From NCBI RefSeq assembly GCF_003325375.1, contig NZ_CP030864.1, positions 62,001 to 126,000 of the forward strand: a stretch of 64,000 nucleotides of DNA, written 5' to 3'. Numbering within the stretch: the stretch's first letter is position 1; each line of letters starts with the position of its first letter. The position numbers and the translations under genes were made by a program. Origin of the DNA: Streptomyces globosus (GTDB taxonomy: Bacteria > Actinomycetota > Actinomycetes > Streptomycetales > Streptomycetaceae). The notes under the pieces were generated by a model that was given only the letters and a program-made list of their open reading frames with translations, did not search any database and was not told the origin of the DNA. Positions 37,283-47,100 of the stretch are shown here, piece after piece.

Positions 37283-38488
37283 TCACCAGGTCACCGGTAG
37301 CTCGTGGACGCCGTAGATCACCATGTCCGGGCGGGTGCGGACCTCGGCGGCGGGGACGCCGAGGCGCAGCCCCGGGAAGCGCCCGAACAGGGCCTCGAAC
37401 GCGATCCTCAGTTCCAGCCGGGCGAGCTGCTGGCCCGCGCACTGGTGGATGCCGTGCCCGAAGGCGAGGTGCGGCACGGGCTCGCGGGTCACGTCCAGTT
37501 CGTCAGGCCGGGCGCAGAGCGCCGGATCGCGGTTGGCGGCCGCGAAGGAGAGCGAGACCGCGTCCCCGGCCGCCATCCGGTGTCCCTCCAACTCCAGGTC
37601 CTCGGCCGCGGCTCGGATGCCGCCCGCGTGGACGACCGTGAGGTAGCGCAGCAGTTCCTCGACCGCCCGTTCGGCCAGAGAGGTGTCGGCGGCCAGCGCG
37701 GCCGCCTGCTCGGGGTGCTCCAACAGCGCGAAGGTGCCCAGGGCGATCATGTTCGCGCTGGTGTCGTAGCCGGCGGTCAGCAGCACGGCGCCGACCGTGA
37801 CGATCTCTTCGTCCGAGAGCCGGCCCTCGGCCACGAGGGCGGCGATCAGGTCGTTCGCAGGCTCGGCGCGTTTGGCCTCGACCAGCCGGTGCAGCAGGCC
37901 GGTGACGGCGTGCCAGCCGGCGATGGCCTCCTCGGCGCTGGAGTGCACCGCGAAGAGTGCCGCGATGGCGCGGGCGAAGGCCGGGCGCTCCGACAGGGGC
38001 ACGCCCAGCAGCTCGCAGATGACCGATGCGGCCATGGGCTCGGCGAACCCCGTCACCAGGTCGACCGGGCCCCCGCCCCGGCCGGAGGCCATGGCGTCCA
38101 GGTGGCTGTCGGCGAGCTCCCTCAGCCGGGGTTCGAGGGTGCGGGTGCGGCGCGCCGAGAACCAGCCGGCCACCGCCCGCCGGTAGCGGGTGTGCTCCGG
38201 CGGGTCCATGGCCGTGAACATGCCCGGAGCCGGCTCGGTCCGGTCCGAGGCCATGGGCAGCGGGATGGGCGAGCGCAGCGCGTCCGCCCGGGAGCTCATC
38301 CGGGGGTCGGCGAGGAGTCTGCGGACCTGGGGGTAGCCGGTGACCAGCCAGCCCACGTGCCCGTCCGGGAACTCCATGCGGGCGACCGGGTGGTCCGCGC
38401 GGAGCGCCCCGAGTTCGGGCGCGGGGTCGAAGGGGCACCGGCCCCGGGTCATCGGCAGACCCGGGACCGTGGGGACGTTGTCGGGCAT
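37283..38488 (-). CDS. Cytochrome P450 (first of pair)
   Basis: 401 residues. The I-helix reads AGYDTSAN (usual Glu/Asp-Thr pair kept as Asp-Thr), the ExxR motif is EELLR, and the haem-binding loop is FGHGIHQCAG with the proximal Cys. It has no membrane anchor, as is usual for soluble bacterial P450s. Its ATG overlaps the stop of the upstream P450 (TGATG), so the pair is co-translated. In kirromycin-type pathways P450s act late, on backbone hydroxylation and tetrahydrofuran formation; which one does what cannot be read from sequence. No ferredoxin gene is adjacent. Confidence 0.92.
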   Translation of the reverse strand: MPDNVPTVPGLPMTRGRCPFDPAPELGALRADHPVARMEFPDGHVGWLVTGYPQVRRLLADPRMSSRADALRSPIPLPMASDRTEPAPGMFTAMDPPEHTRYRRAVAGWFSARRTRTLEPRLRELADSHLDAMASGRGGGPVDLVTGFAEPMAASVICELLGVPLSERPAFARAIAALFAVHSSAEEAIAGWHAVTGLLHRLVEAKRAEPANDLIAALVAEGRLSDEEIVTVGAVLLTAGYDTSANMIALGTFALLEHPEQAAALAADTSLAERAVEELLRYLTVVHAGGIRAAAEDLELEGHRMAAGDAVSLSFAAANRDPALCARPDELDVTREPVPHLAFGHGIHQCAGQQLARLELRIAFEALFGRFPGLRLGVPAAEVRTRPDMVIYGVHELPVTW

Positions 38489-39741
38489 CACACCTCCGGT
38501 GACAGGCGGACGGGGAGACGTTGCATCGACATCAGGTAGGGCGGATCGATCTCGCTCGGGTCGACGGCCAGCGCCAGGTCGGGGAACCGCCCGAACAGTG
38601 CGGTCAGGGCGACCTCGCCCTCGATCAGGGCGAGGCTTGCACCCAGGCAGTAGTGCGCGCCGCGGCCGAAGCCCAGGTGCGGGTTGTGCTCGCGGGTGAT
38701 GTCGAGGCGGCCGGGCTCCTCGAAGACCTCCGGGTCCCGGTTGGCGGCGGCCAGTACCACCTGGATGGCCTCTCCGGGCTGGACCTTCACCCCGCCGATA
38801 TCGACAGGCTCGGTGGCGAAGCGGCGGAACGTGTGTTTCACCGGCGCGGTGTGGCGCACGAGCTCGGCGACGGCCCGGCTGCCGAGCGACGGGTCGTTCT
38901 TCAGCAGTTCCAGCTGGTCGGGGTGCCGGAGCAGGGTGAAGACCCCGAGGGCGACGAGGTTGCGGACGGTCTCGTGGCCGGCCTGCACGAGGACCATCGC
39001 CAGGGCGGTCAGCTCGTCGTCGCTCAGCCGGTCGCTGTCCTCCTCGTGGACCTGCACCAGCTCGGAGATCAGGTCGTCCCGCGGCTCGGCCCGGCGGGCG
39101 GCGATCAGTTCCCGGGTCACCCGGGCCATGCCCCGCACGGCGGGGGCGAACTGCTCCGGGTTGGGGCGCAGGGCCTGTGCGAGGGTCTCGCTCCATTCCC
39201 GCCACTGCTCGCGGTACTCCTCGTCCACGCCGAGGAGTTCGCAGATGACGATGATGGCCAGCGGGTGCGCGTAGTCCGCGATCAGGTCGGGCTCGGCCTT
39301 GTCGGCGAGGCCGTCGAGCAGCCGCTCCGCCACGCGTTCCACGGCGGGGGTCAGAGCCAGCATCCGCCGTGCGGACAGGGCGCGGGTGACGAGGCGGCGG
39401 ACCCTCATGTGGTCCGCACCGTCCATGGTCAGCAGGGTGGAGTCGAACATGTCGACGATGTCCTCGGGGATGCCCCGGCTGAGCATGCTCTGGCGGTGGG
39501 AGTCGCCCGGCGGGCGGCTGCGCAGGGTCGGCTCGCCGAGCACCGTCCTGACATCGTGGTGTCCGGTGACCACCCAGACGTCACTGCCGTCGGCGAACTT
39601 GCCGCGGCAGACGGGCCGGGGGCCGCCGAGCCAGCGCTTTCCCGCCTCCGGGTCGGTGATGAACTTCGGGTCGGACAGGTCGAACTCGCTCGCCAGGTCG
39701 CCGGATCCGGTGCCGGGTTCCTTGGCCGGGGTCTCGGTCAT
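38488..39741 (-). CDS. Cytochrome P450 (second of pair)
   Basis: 417 residues from ATG 39741. The I-helix is QAGHETV, ExxR is ELVR, and the haem loop is FGRGAHYCLG. It starts 71 bp after the AT-AT-ER gene and overlaps the next P450 by its stop codon. The goldinonic-acid part predicted from the PKS needs an extra hydroxyl not made by the KRs, and the middle part needs oxidation for the tetrahydrofuran ring, so two P450s fit the demand. Individual roles remain open. Confidence 0.92.
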   Translation of the reverse strand: MTETPAKEPGTGSGDLASEFDLSDPKFITDPEAGKRWLGGPRPVCRGKFADGSDVWVVTGHHDVRTVLGEPTLRSRPPGDSHRQSMLSRGIPEDIVDMFDSTLLTMDGADHMRVRRLVTRALSARRMLALTPAVERVAERLLDGLADKAEPDLIADYAHPLAIIVICELLGVDEEYREQWREWSETLAQALRPNPEQFAPAVRGMARVTRELIAARRAEPRDDLISELVQVHEEDSDRLSDDELTALAMVLVQAGHETVRNLVALGVFTLLRHPDQLELLKNDPSLGSRAVAELVRHTAPVKHTFRRFATEPVDIGGVKVQPGEAIQVVLAAANRDPEVFEEPGRLDITREHNPHLGFGRGAHYCLGASLALIEGEVALTALFGRFPDLALAVDPSEIDPPYLMSMQRLPVRLSPEV

Positions 39742-39812
39742 GCGGTGTGCCTCGCTCTTGCTGGGAATGACGATCGTGGGGGTTGTCCGGGGCCCCGCCG
39801 TGCCCCGGGGGA

Positions 39813-42800
39813 TCAGGAGCTGCGGCTTCGCAGGCCGCCGCCTGCGATCTCCGCGGCCTCGTCCATCAGGCGGTCGGCGAGCTCGTCGGCGTGCCGATGC
39901 GGCCATGCGCGAAGCGGCGTCGGCGCGAGCCAGCGGTTGCAGGCGCCGAGGGCCGGTCCGCAGGGGATCTGGTAGTCGGCCACGCGGCCCGGTGTGCCCT
40001 CGATCGCCCATGTGGCCGCCTGGGCGCAGTACCACCGGAAGACGAGCGCCATGCGCCGCTTGGGGTCGAGGGCGGAGTCGGCGGAGCCGCCGACGCGGGC
40101 GAGGACCTCCTCGAAGGAGGCGCCCAGGTAGTCGTGCTCCACCTTCGCGCGCACGGCGGCGGGTACCGACTCCCACGCGTCGTGGTTGCGCCACAGGTCG
40201 TGGAGCCTTCCCGCGCGGGCGTGGAAGAGCACGCCCTTGCGCAGCACCCGTGCGCGGCCGCCGAGTTCGAAGAGGTCTCCGTAGGGCGCGAAGGCGGTGT
40301 CGTGGACGTCCGCCTCCTGCAGGAGGTCCTTCGCCGCCGCGCTGGTCCCGCTCTCGGCGGTGCACGCGTTGACGGAGCCGGTGAGGACGAAGTCTGCGCC
40401 CAGGACGAAGGCGGCCGCCGCCGACTCGGGGGCTCCGATGCCGCCTCCGGCGCCGATGCGCACGGCCTCGGCCGCGCCGCCGAGCTCCGCGCGCAGTCCG
40501 CGCAGCGCGGGCAGCAGCGCCCACAGGGTCGCCATGTCGGAGTGGTCCCCGGCGTCACCGAGCGCGCAGACGTCGTCGGCCAGCGCGACGCGTGCACCGG
40601 CCTCGGCCTCCTCGGCGGTGAGCAGGCCCTCCGCCACCAGCCGGCCCACGAGCGCGGCGGGCGGCGGTTCCAGGAACAGGCGGGCGGCGTCCGGCCGGGT
40701 CACCTTCGCCAGGATCTTCCGGGGCACGTGCACGGTGCCGTCCGCACGCACCCGGGCGCCCGTCAGCCGGTGCCGGACGAGGGCGGGAGTGGCCTCGACG
40801 TGGGTGGAGGCCTCCACGAACCGCACGTCGTCCCGGATCAGGGCGTCGACCAGCTCGGACTCGGCCCGGGGGTCGAAGGGGTCGTGCGTGACGTTGACTC
40901 CGAACGGCGCCCCGGCGGGGACGCGTGCGCGGATCTCGGCGACCGCCGCGGCCACGTCCCGGGGCGCGAGCCCCGAGGCGCCGAAGTACGAGAGCAGTCC
41001 GGCCCCGGCCATCCGGGCCACCAGGTCGACGGAGCTGATCCCCTGCCGCATCCCGCCGGCGGCGTAGGCGAGGCGGACGCCGTAGTCCCGCCGGAAGTCC
41101 TCCGACCCCAGCAACCCGGCGGCGGCCGCGGCGGGGCGTACGGATGCTGCCGGCGCGGGCACGGAGGCTGCCGGCCCGGTACGGACGGGCGGAGTGCGAA
41201 CCGGGTCGGCAGGAGCCGGCCCCCGCCCCCGCGGAGCGGCCGGCAGAGGTGTCGCCTCCTCGCGGATGCGGGCGACCAGCTTCGTCAGCACCTGCCCCGG
41301 GCCGAGCTCGCGCACCGTGAAGTCGCCCTGGCCCATGAGGAACCGGATGCTGTCGGTCCAGCGCACGGGCGAGGAGATCTGCCGCCGCAGGGTGGCAGCC
41401 ACCTCCCCCGCCTCGTAGGGCCGCGCGTCCACGTTGGCGATGACCGGGATCTTCGGTGAGGCGAAGGCGGTGGCGTCGAGCAGCCGTCCGAACTCCTCGG
41501 CGGCGTCGGCCATGTAGCGGCTGTGGAAGGGTGCGCTGACGTTCAGCGGCGCGCACCGCGCGCCGGCCGCCTTCAGCGCGGGCAGCGCCCGGCCGACCGA
41601 CTCCGCGGGACCGGCGATCACGGTCTGGGTGGGCGCGTTGTGGTTCGCGATGTCGACGTCGCCGAGGCCCTCTTCGTGCAGTACCCGTTCCACAAGGGCG
41701 GCGTCGACGTACGAGACGGCGGCCATCGTGCCGCCCGTGACCTGCCCCATGAGCCGGCCGCGCTCGGCGACCAGGCGCAGGCCCGTCTCGAAGTCGTAGA
41801 CCCCGGCGGCGAACAGGGCGGAGAACTCGCCCAGGCTGTGCCCCAGGACGTAGTCCGGCAGGCGTCCGCCCTCGCCCACGGCCGCCAGCCAGGTCAGGGA
41901 GTTGACCGCGTACAGCGCGGGCTGGGTGTAGCGGGTGTCGCGCAGGTTCCGGCCCGGATCCTCCAGGCACAGCTCCCGGAGGGAGTATCCGAGGACGGCG
42001 TCGGCGCGGGCGACGAGGTCGGGGAAGCGGTCGAACACCTCCCGGCCCATGCCCTTGGCCTGGGCGCCCTGCCCGGGGAAGACGTGGACGTGGAGCGTCG
42101 GGGCGGCGGCTGACCGGTGTGCGGTGGGCGCTGCGGGCGCGCTCACGGGGTTCACCTCGATTCGTGCGGGGACGGCGGCGAGGCCGGAACGTGCGTCGAG
42201 GACAGCCCGGTACAGCACCTCGTCGCGGGCGTAGGGGGACATCAGCGGCAGGACGCGGGAACCGCTGCCCTCCGGCAGGGCCGCCCGCACCAGGTTCGCC
42301 ATGGACCCGGAGGGCCCGAGGTCGAGGAAGAGCAGGTCGTCCCGTTCGAGCAGGGGTCCCAGCGCCCGGGTCAGGTCGAAGGGCTCGCGCAGTACCCGCC
42401 ACAGGTGCGCGGGGTCGGGTATCCGCACGGAGGCGCCGGTGGTGCCGGAGATCAGCGGGACCTCGGCCGGATGCATGGCCAGGTCGCCGACGAGGTCCTT
42501 GAACACGCCCTCCACGGGGTCGATCAGGGGTGAGTGGAAGGGGAACAGGACGGGCAGCCGCTGGCAGAGCGTGCCGGTGGTGTGGAGGTGCCGTTCGATC
42601 CGGTCCAGGACCTCGGCGGTGCCGGCCAGGACGAAGTTCTCCGGGGAGTTCACGGCGGCGACGTGGGCCCCCGCGAGGGCCGGGTCGCGGTCGGCGAGTT
42701 GCCGGTCGGCCAGGACCGCGAGCATCCCGCCTCGCGGGCACTCGGCCTCGAAGACGTCCACCTGCCGCAGCAGGGAGCGCAGGCACGCCTGCGGGTCCAC

Positions 42801-43130
42801 GGCGCCGGCGACGGCCGCCGCGGCGACTTCTCCGAGGCTGGCCCCGAGCACCGCGCCGGGTTCGAACCCGTGGGCCTGCAGCATGCGCGCCAGCGCGTAC
42901 TCGACCATGAAGATGGCCGGCTGGGTGACGGAGAACCGCGTCATCGGGTGCTCGGGGCCGCGGCCGGGGCCGTGGATCGCCTCCACCACCGAGTCGCCGC
43001 GGACCTCGCGGACGGTCGCGTCCAGGGAGTCGAGGGTGTCCCGGAACACGGCGTCGGCCCCGTAGAGCCACTTGCCCATGCCGTGGTACTGGGAGCCCTG
43101 CCCCGCGAACAGGAAGACCGGCGTGAGCAT
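39813..43130 (-). CDS. kirCI: Tandem AT-AT-enoylreductase (trans-acting; KirCI-type)
   Basis: 1,105 residues in three parts. AT1 (1-290) has GASLGE with Ser98, but the segment where malonyl ATs carry the carboxylate-binding Arg reads LLRQVDVF, with Gln at about 123. AT2 (~345-640) has GHSLGE (Ser432) and the Arg in ERGRLMG (457). A PfaD-like FMN enoylreductase follows (~665-1105). AT2 should load malonyl-CoA onto all the AT-less modules, and the ER should act in trans. AT1 may be a proofreading acyl hydrolase rather than a loader. The usual PfaD SGGHTD-type segment here reads GDAGDHSD. ATG 43130 overlaps the methyltransferase stop (TGATG). Confidence 0.93.
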   Translation of the reverse strand: MLTPVFLFAGQGSQYHGMGKWLYGADAVFRDTLDSLDATVREVRGDSVVEAIHGPGRGPEHPMTRFSVTQPAIFMVEYALARMLQAHGFEPGAVLGASLGEVAAAAVAGAVDPQACLRSLLRQVDVFEAECPRGGMLAVLADRQLADRDPALAGAHVAAVNSPENFVLAGTAEVLDRIERHLHTTGTLCQRLPVLFPFHSPLIDPVEGVFKDLVGDLAMHPAEVPLISGTTGASVRIPDPAHLWRVLREPFDLTRALGPLLERDDLLFLDLGPSGSMANLVRAALPEGSGSRVLPLMSPYARDEVLYRAVLDARSGLAAVPARIEVNPVSAPAAPTAHRSAAAPTLHVHVFPGQGAQAKGMGREVFDRFPDLVARADAVLGYSLRELCLEDPGRNLRDTRYTQPALYAVNSLTWLAAVGEGGRLPDYVLGHSLGEFSALFAAGVYDFETGLRLVAERGRLMGQVTGGTMAAVSYVDAALVERVLHEEGLGDVDIANHNAPTQTVIAGPAESVGRALPALKAAGARCAPLNVSAPFHSRYMADAAEEFGRLLDATAFASPKIPVIANVDARPYEAGEVAATLRRQISSPVRWTDSIRFLMGQGDFTVRELGPGQVLTKLVARIREEATPLPAAPRGRGPAPADPVRTPPVRTGPAASVPAPAASVRPAAAAAGLLGSEDFRRDYGVRLAYAAGGMRQGISSVDLVARMAGAGLLSYFGASGLAPRDVAAAVAEIRARVPAGAPFGVNVTHDPFDPRAESELVDALIRDDVRFVEASTHVEATPALVRHRLTGARVRADGTVHVPRKILAKVTRPDAARLFLEPPPAALVGRLVAEGLLTAEEAEAGARVALADDVCALGDAGDHSDMATLWALLPALRGLRAELGGAAEAVRIGAGGGIGAPESAAAAFVLGADFVLTGSVNACTAESGTSAAAKDLLQEADVHDTAFAPYGDLFELGGRARVLRKGVLFHARAGRLHDLWRNHDAWESVPAAVRAKVEHDYLGASFEEVLARVGGSADSALDPKRRMALVFRWYCAQAATWAIEGTPGRVADYQIPCGPALGACNRWLAPTPLRAWPHRHADELADRLMDEAAEIAGGGLRSRSS

Positions 43131-44131
43131 CAGGAGGCGCCCAGGGCGGCTTCGAACACCTTGTGCTGCGTGGGAAGCTGCCCGACCGACCGCACGGTGA
43201 AGCCGGCCTCCTCCAGGGCGCGCCGCATGGCGGGCTCGTCGAGTCCGATGGTGCCCTCGTCGCACGCCACGGCCTGGAACATCGCCCGCCACCCGTCGAT
43301 GTCGTTCTCCACCAGAGGCTCCACGACGAGCAGCCGGGCACCGGCGGGGCTGTCCTCCATGGCGGTGGCGACGGTGCGCAGGATCCGGACGCAGTTCTCG
43401 TACGTCCAGTCGTGCAGCACGTTCTTCAGCAGGTAGCGGTCGGCTCCGGCGGGCAGCTCGACGAAGAAGTCGCTCGGGGCGAAGTCGATGCGGTCGAGCA
43501 CGTCCTCCTTCGCGACCCGTTCCAGGGCCGTGCGGCCCCTGGCACACACACTGGCCCGGTCTGCGACGGTGCCGCGCAGGTCCGGGTGGGCGGCGAGCAG
43601 GCCCGGGAGCAGGCCGCCGCTGCCACCGCCCACGTCGACGACCGTCTTGACGGTGCTGAAGTCGTGTTGGCCGAGCAGGCACTGGGCCACCGGCGCCGCC
43701 AGGTCGACCATGCCCTTGTCGAACAGGTCCGCCGTCTCGGGGTGGTTCTCCAGGTAGCCGTAGAGGGATTCCCCGAACACCTCCTGGAAGCCGGACTTGC
43801 CCGTCTTCACGGTGTGCATCAGGGCGGCGAAGGCGTCGTCGTACAGCTCGGCGGCAAGGATCGCGAAGTGGCGCTGGGTGAAGGGGTGGTCCGCGCGCAG
43901 GGGCGCGTACGCCTCGGTCAGCCGGAACCTCTCCCCGTCGCGCTCCAGGACGCCCGGCACGGTGAGCATCTGGAGGAGGCGGTGGAGGACGTCGGGGTGG
44001 GTCCCGGTGCGCTCGGCGAGCTCGGCCGAGGTCATCGATCCGCCGTCGAGGATGTCGGCTATCTCCAGGCGGGCGGCGACCGCGAGGGCGCGGGCGAACC
44101 AGCCGCTGACGGCCAGCTTGAGGATTTCCAT
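43130..44131 (-). CDS. O-methyltransferase, acetylserotonin/plant-OMT type
   Basis: 333 residues. An N-terminal winged-helix dimerisation domain (LAERTGTHPDVLHRLLQML) is followed by a SAM-binding domain with VVDVGGGSGG near residue 165, LKNVLHDW, and a C-terminal LEEAGF. This is the standard small-molecule O-methyltransferase family of antibiotic clusters. It is placed between the NRPS (22-bp gap) and the AT-AT-ER (TGATG overlap). It is the better of the two candidates for the single O-methyl group of the kirromycin backbone. Confidence 0.92.
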   Translation of the reverse strand: MEILKLAVSGWFARALAVAARLEIADILDGGSMTSAELAERTGTHPDVLHRLLQMLTVPGVLERDGERFRLTEAYAPLRADHPFTQRHFAILAAELYDDAFAALMHTVKTGKSGFQEVFGESLYGYLENHPETADLFDKGMVDLAAPVAQCLLGQHDFSTVKTVVDVGGGSGGLLPGLLAAHPDLRGTVADRASVCARGRTALERVAKEDVLDRIDFAPSDFFVELPAGADRYLLKNVLHDWTYENCVRILRTVATAMEDSPAGARLLVVEPLVENDIDGWRAMFQAVACDEGTIGLDEPAMRRALEEAGFTVRSVGQLPTQHKVFEAALGAS

Positions 44132-44153
44132 GCGAGCGTCTCTTTCGGTTCCG

Positions 44154-47100
44154 TCAGACGAGCCGGCGCAGCCGGTCGGCGAGAGCGGCGGGGGTGGGGG
44201 TTTCGAACACGTCGGTCAGCGCGAGCCTGACACCGGTGATGTCCTTGATCCGCTGGGCGAGGGCGACGGCCAGCAGCGAGTGCCCGCCGTTGGCGAAGAA
44301 GTGCGCTCCGGCGTCGAGGTCGCTGCGGTCGAGCAGTTCGGCGAAGAGGCCGACGACGGTGGACGTCAGGTCGTCGTCCTGCGCGCCTGCGGCGGGTTCC
44401 GCGCCGGGGCCGGCGACGGCCGGGCCGCAGTGCCGGGCCGCCTGCTCGGCGAGGGCCAGGTGGTCGACCTTGTCGCTGCCGGTGCGGGGGAAGGCGTCCA
44501 CGGCGATGAACCGGTGCGGGACGACCGAGCGCGGAAGCTGCCCGCGGGCGTGGTCCCAGAGTTCGTCCACGGCCCCGGGGCGGCCCGGGACCCGGACGAA
44601 GGCGGCCAGGTAGCCGTCCGCCCCGGGATCGCCGACGACCACGACCGCCGCGGCCTCGACGTCGGGGTGGGTGAGCAGCACCGCCTCGATCTCGGCGGGT
44701 TCGATCCGGTTGCCGCGCAGTTTGACCTGCCGGTCCATCCGGCCGAACAGGTCGATCCTGCCGTCCGGCCGCCAGCGGGCCACGTCCCCCGAGCGGTGGA
44801 AGCGCCCGTACTCGGCGTTCTCGCCGAAGCGCTCCGCGGTCAGGTCGGGCCGCCCGTGGTAGCCGGAGGCGACGCCGACGCCGGCGACGCACAGCTCTCC
44901 GCGCAAGCCCACCGGGAGGGGCCTGCCGTGGGGGTCGGCGATGAAGATGCGGGTGTTGGCGACGGGCGCGCCCACGTCGACCCTTCCGCCGTGGCCGGCC
45001 GGCACGCGGCCGGCGGTCGCCCAGATGGTGCTCTCGGTGGGGCCGTAGACGTTCCAGAGGTCGGCGCCGGCGTCGAGCAGCCGGGTGGCCAGTTCGGCGG
45101 GCAGGGGTTCACCGCCGGTGAGCAGGACGCGTCCGGCCATCGCGTCCGCGGCCTCGCGGGCAACGATCCGCCACGTCGTGGGGGTCGCCTGGAGCAGGCC
45201 GATGTCGTGGGTCGTGACGGCGGCGGCCAGCAGGGTGCCGTCCGTGCGCGCCTCGTCCGGGAGGACCACCGTGTGGCCGCCGTGGAGCAGCGGCATCATC
45301 AGTTCGAGCGAGGAGGTGTCGAAGCTGTACGTGCTGAGCCAGCCGGTGGGGCGCGGGGAGCCGGCGACGCCGAAGCGGTCGGCGTAGTCGACGATGTGGT
45401 TGGCGAGGCTGCCGTGCCGGATCGGGATGCCCTTGGGCCTGCCGGTCGAACCGGAGGTGTGGATCACGTAGGCGAGGCCGTCGGGGTCGGCCTTGACTGC
45501 GGCCTCGTCCACCGGCACCCGGGGCACCTGCTCCCAGTCGGCGGCGGGGACGGCGGTGCGGCCCTCGGGAGCGGTGATGCCGGCGCCGACGATGACGACG
45601 CGGGCCTGCGTGTCGTCGAGCTGGTAGGCCAGGCGCTCGGCGGGGTGCTGCGGGTCGAGGGGAAGGTAGGCCGCGCCCGCGAGCCAGGTGCCGAACACCG
45701 AGGCGGCCAGCGCGGCGCCGCGCGGCATGAGCAGGGCGACGACGTCACCGGGGCGTACGCCGGCCTCGGCCAGCCGGGCGGCCGTGTCGACGGCCGCCGA
45801 CCACAGGGCGCCGTAGGTGGCCGTACGGTCGCCCTCCCGTACGGCCACGGCCGCGGGGTCGGCGGCGGCGCGGCGGGCGAAGCCGGTGAGCACCGACGGC
45901 AGTCCGATCGCGCGGGCCGTGGCGTTTGCGGCGTCGATGATCTCGTGGTCGCGGGCGGACCAGTACTCCAGGGAGGCGATCGGCGTGTCCGCCCCGGTGC
46001 CCAGGGCGACCAGCAGGGCGTCGTAGCGCCGGACCATCAGTTCGACGTCCGACCGGTCCAGGACCCCGGTGTAGAACACGGCGCGCACGGTGGCGGCGTC
46101 CTGGTTGGCGGAGACGAAGAACTCCAGGTCGAACTGGCTGAATCCGTTCTCGACGACGAGGAGCTCGGCCTCGGCTCCGGCGAGGGTGAAGGTGCGCTGG
46201 TCCTCGGCGAAGGGGACGTAGTTGAAGACGTGCTTGAACAGCGCGTTGCGCCAGCCGGAGCCGTCGCGTTCGACCATGTCCAGCACGTCGTCGACCGGTA
46301 CGTCCTTGTGCGCCATCGCCTCCATGAACGTGCGCCGGGTCAGGGCCGTGAGGTCCCGGAAGGTGGCGTTGCGGTCCATGAGCAGGCGCAGGACCACGAG
46401 GTTGCTGTGGTAGCCGACCGCGTCCACCGCCTCGCGGGGGCGGGTGTTGACGGGGGAGCCGATGGTGAGGTCGGGGCCGGCGCCGTGCGCGGCAAGGAGG
46501 ACCGCGTAGGCCGTGAGCAGGACGACGGACTCCGGTGCCCGCAGCTCGCGCTGGAGGCGGCGTACGACCGCGTGCGCCTCGGCCGACAGGACGTGGGTGA
46601 CCTCGTCGCCCCGGAGGGTGGTGACGGGCTGGTCGCGCTGCTCGCAGAGGAGTTCCAGGCCGGAGGAGCGGAAGCCGGCCATGCGGTCCTGCCAGTAGCC
46701 GCGGCTCTCGGGGGACGGTGCGGGCTCGCGCAGGGCGGGCACCACGGCGGGTACGGGGCGGCGGCCGTCCAGCACCGCCTCGTAGAAGGTGGCGAACTCG
46801 GCGCGCAGGATGGCCGTCGACTGCACGTCCGACACCGCATGGTGCACGGCCAGGCACAGCACGTCGTGGTCCGGCCCGTGCAGCAGCAGAGCGCGCAGCA
46901 GGGGGCTGCCGTCCGGTGTGAAGGGGCGGGCCACGAAGGCCGTCAGCACGGCTCGTTCCTCCTCCGCGCTGCCGTGGTGCTCCGCCTCCTCCAGCCCGAC
47001 GGTGAGGGACGGCACGACGGACCTGGTCAGCTCGGCGCCCTGCCGGTGGTAGACCGTGCGCAGCACCTCGAAGCGGTCCGTCAGGAGTCCCAGGGCGTCC

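Noticed and set aside
36852..37442. Longer PanD frame starting at 37442
   Set aside because: It would overlap the P450 gene with Arg/Pro-rich sequence; ATG 37271 has a ribosome site and gives the normal family length.
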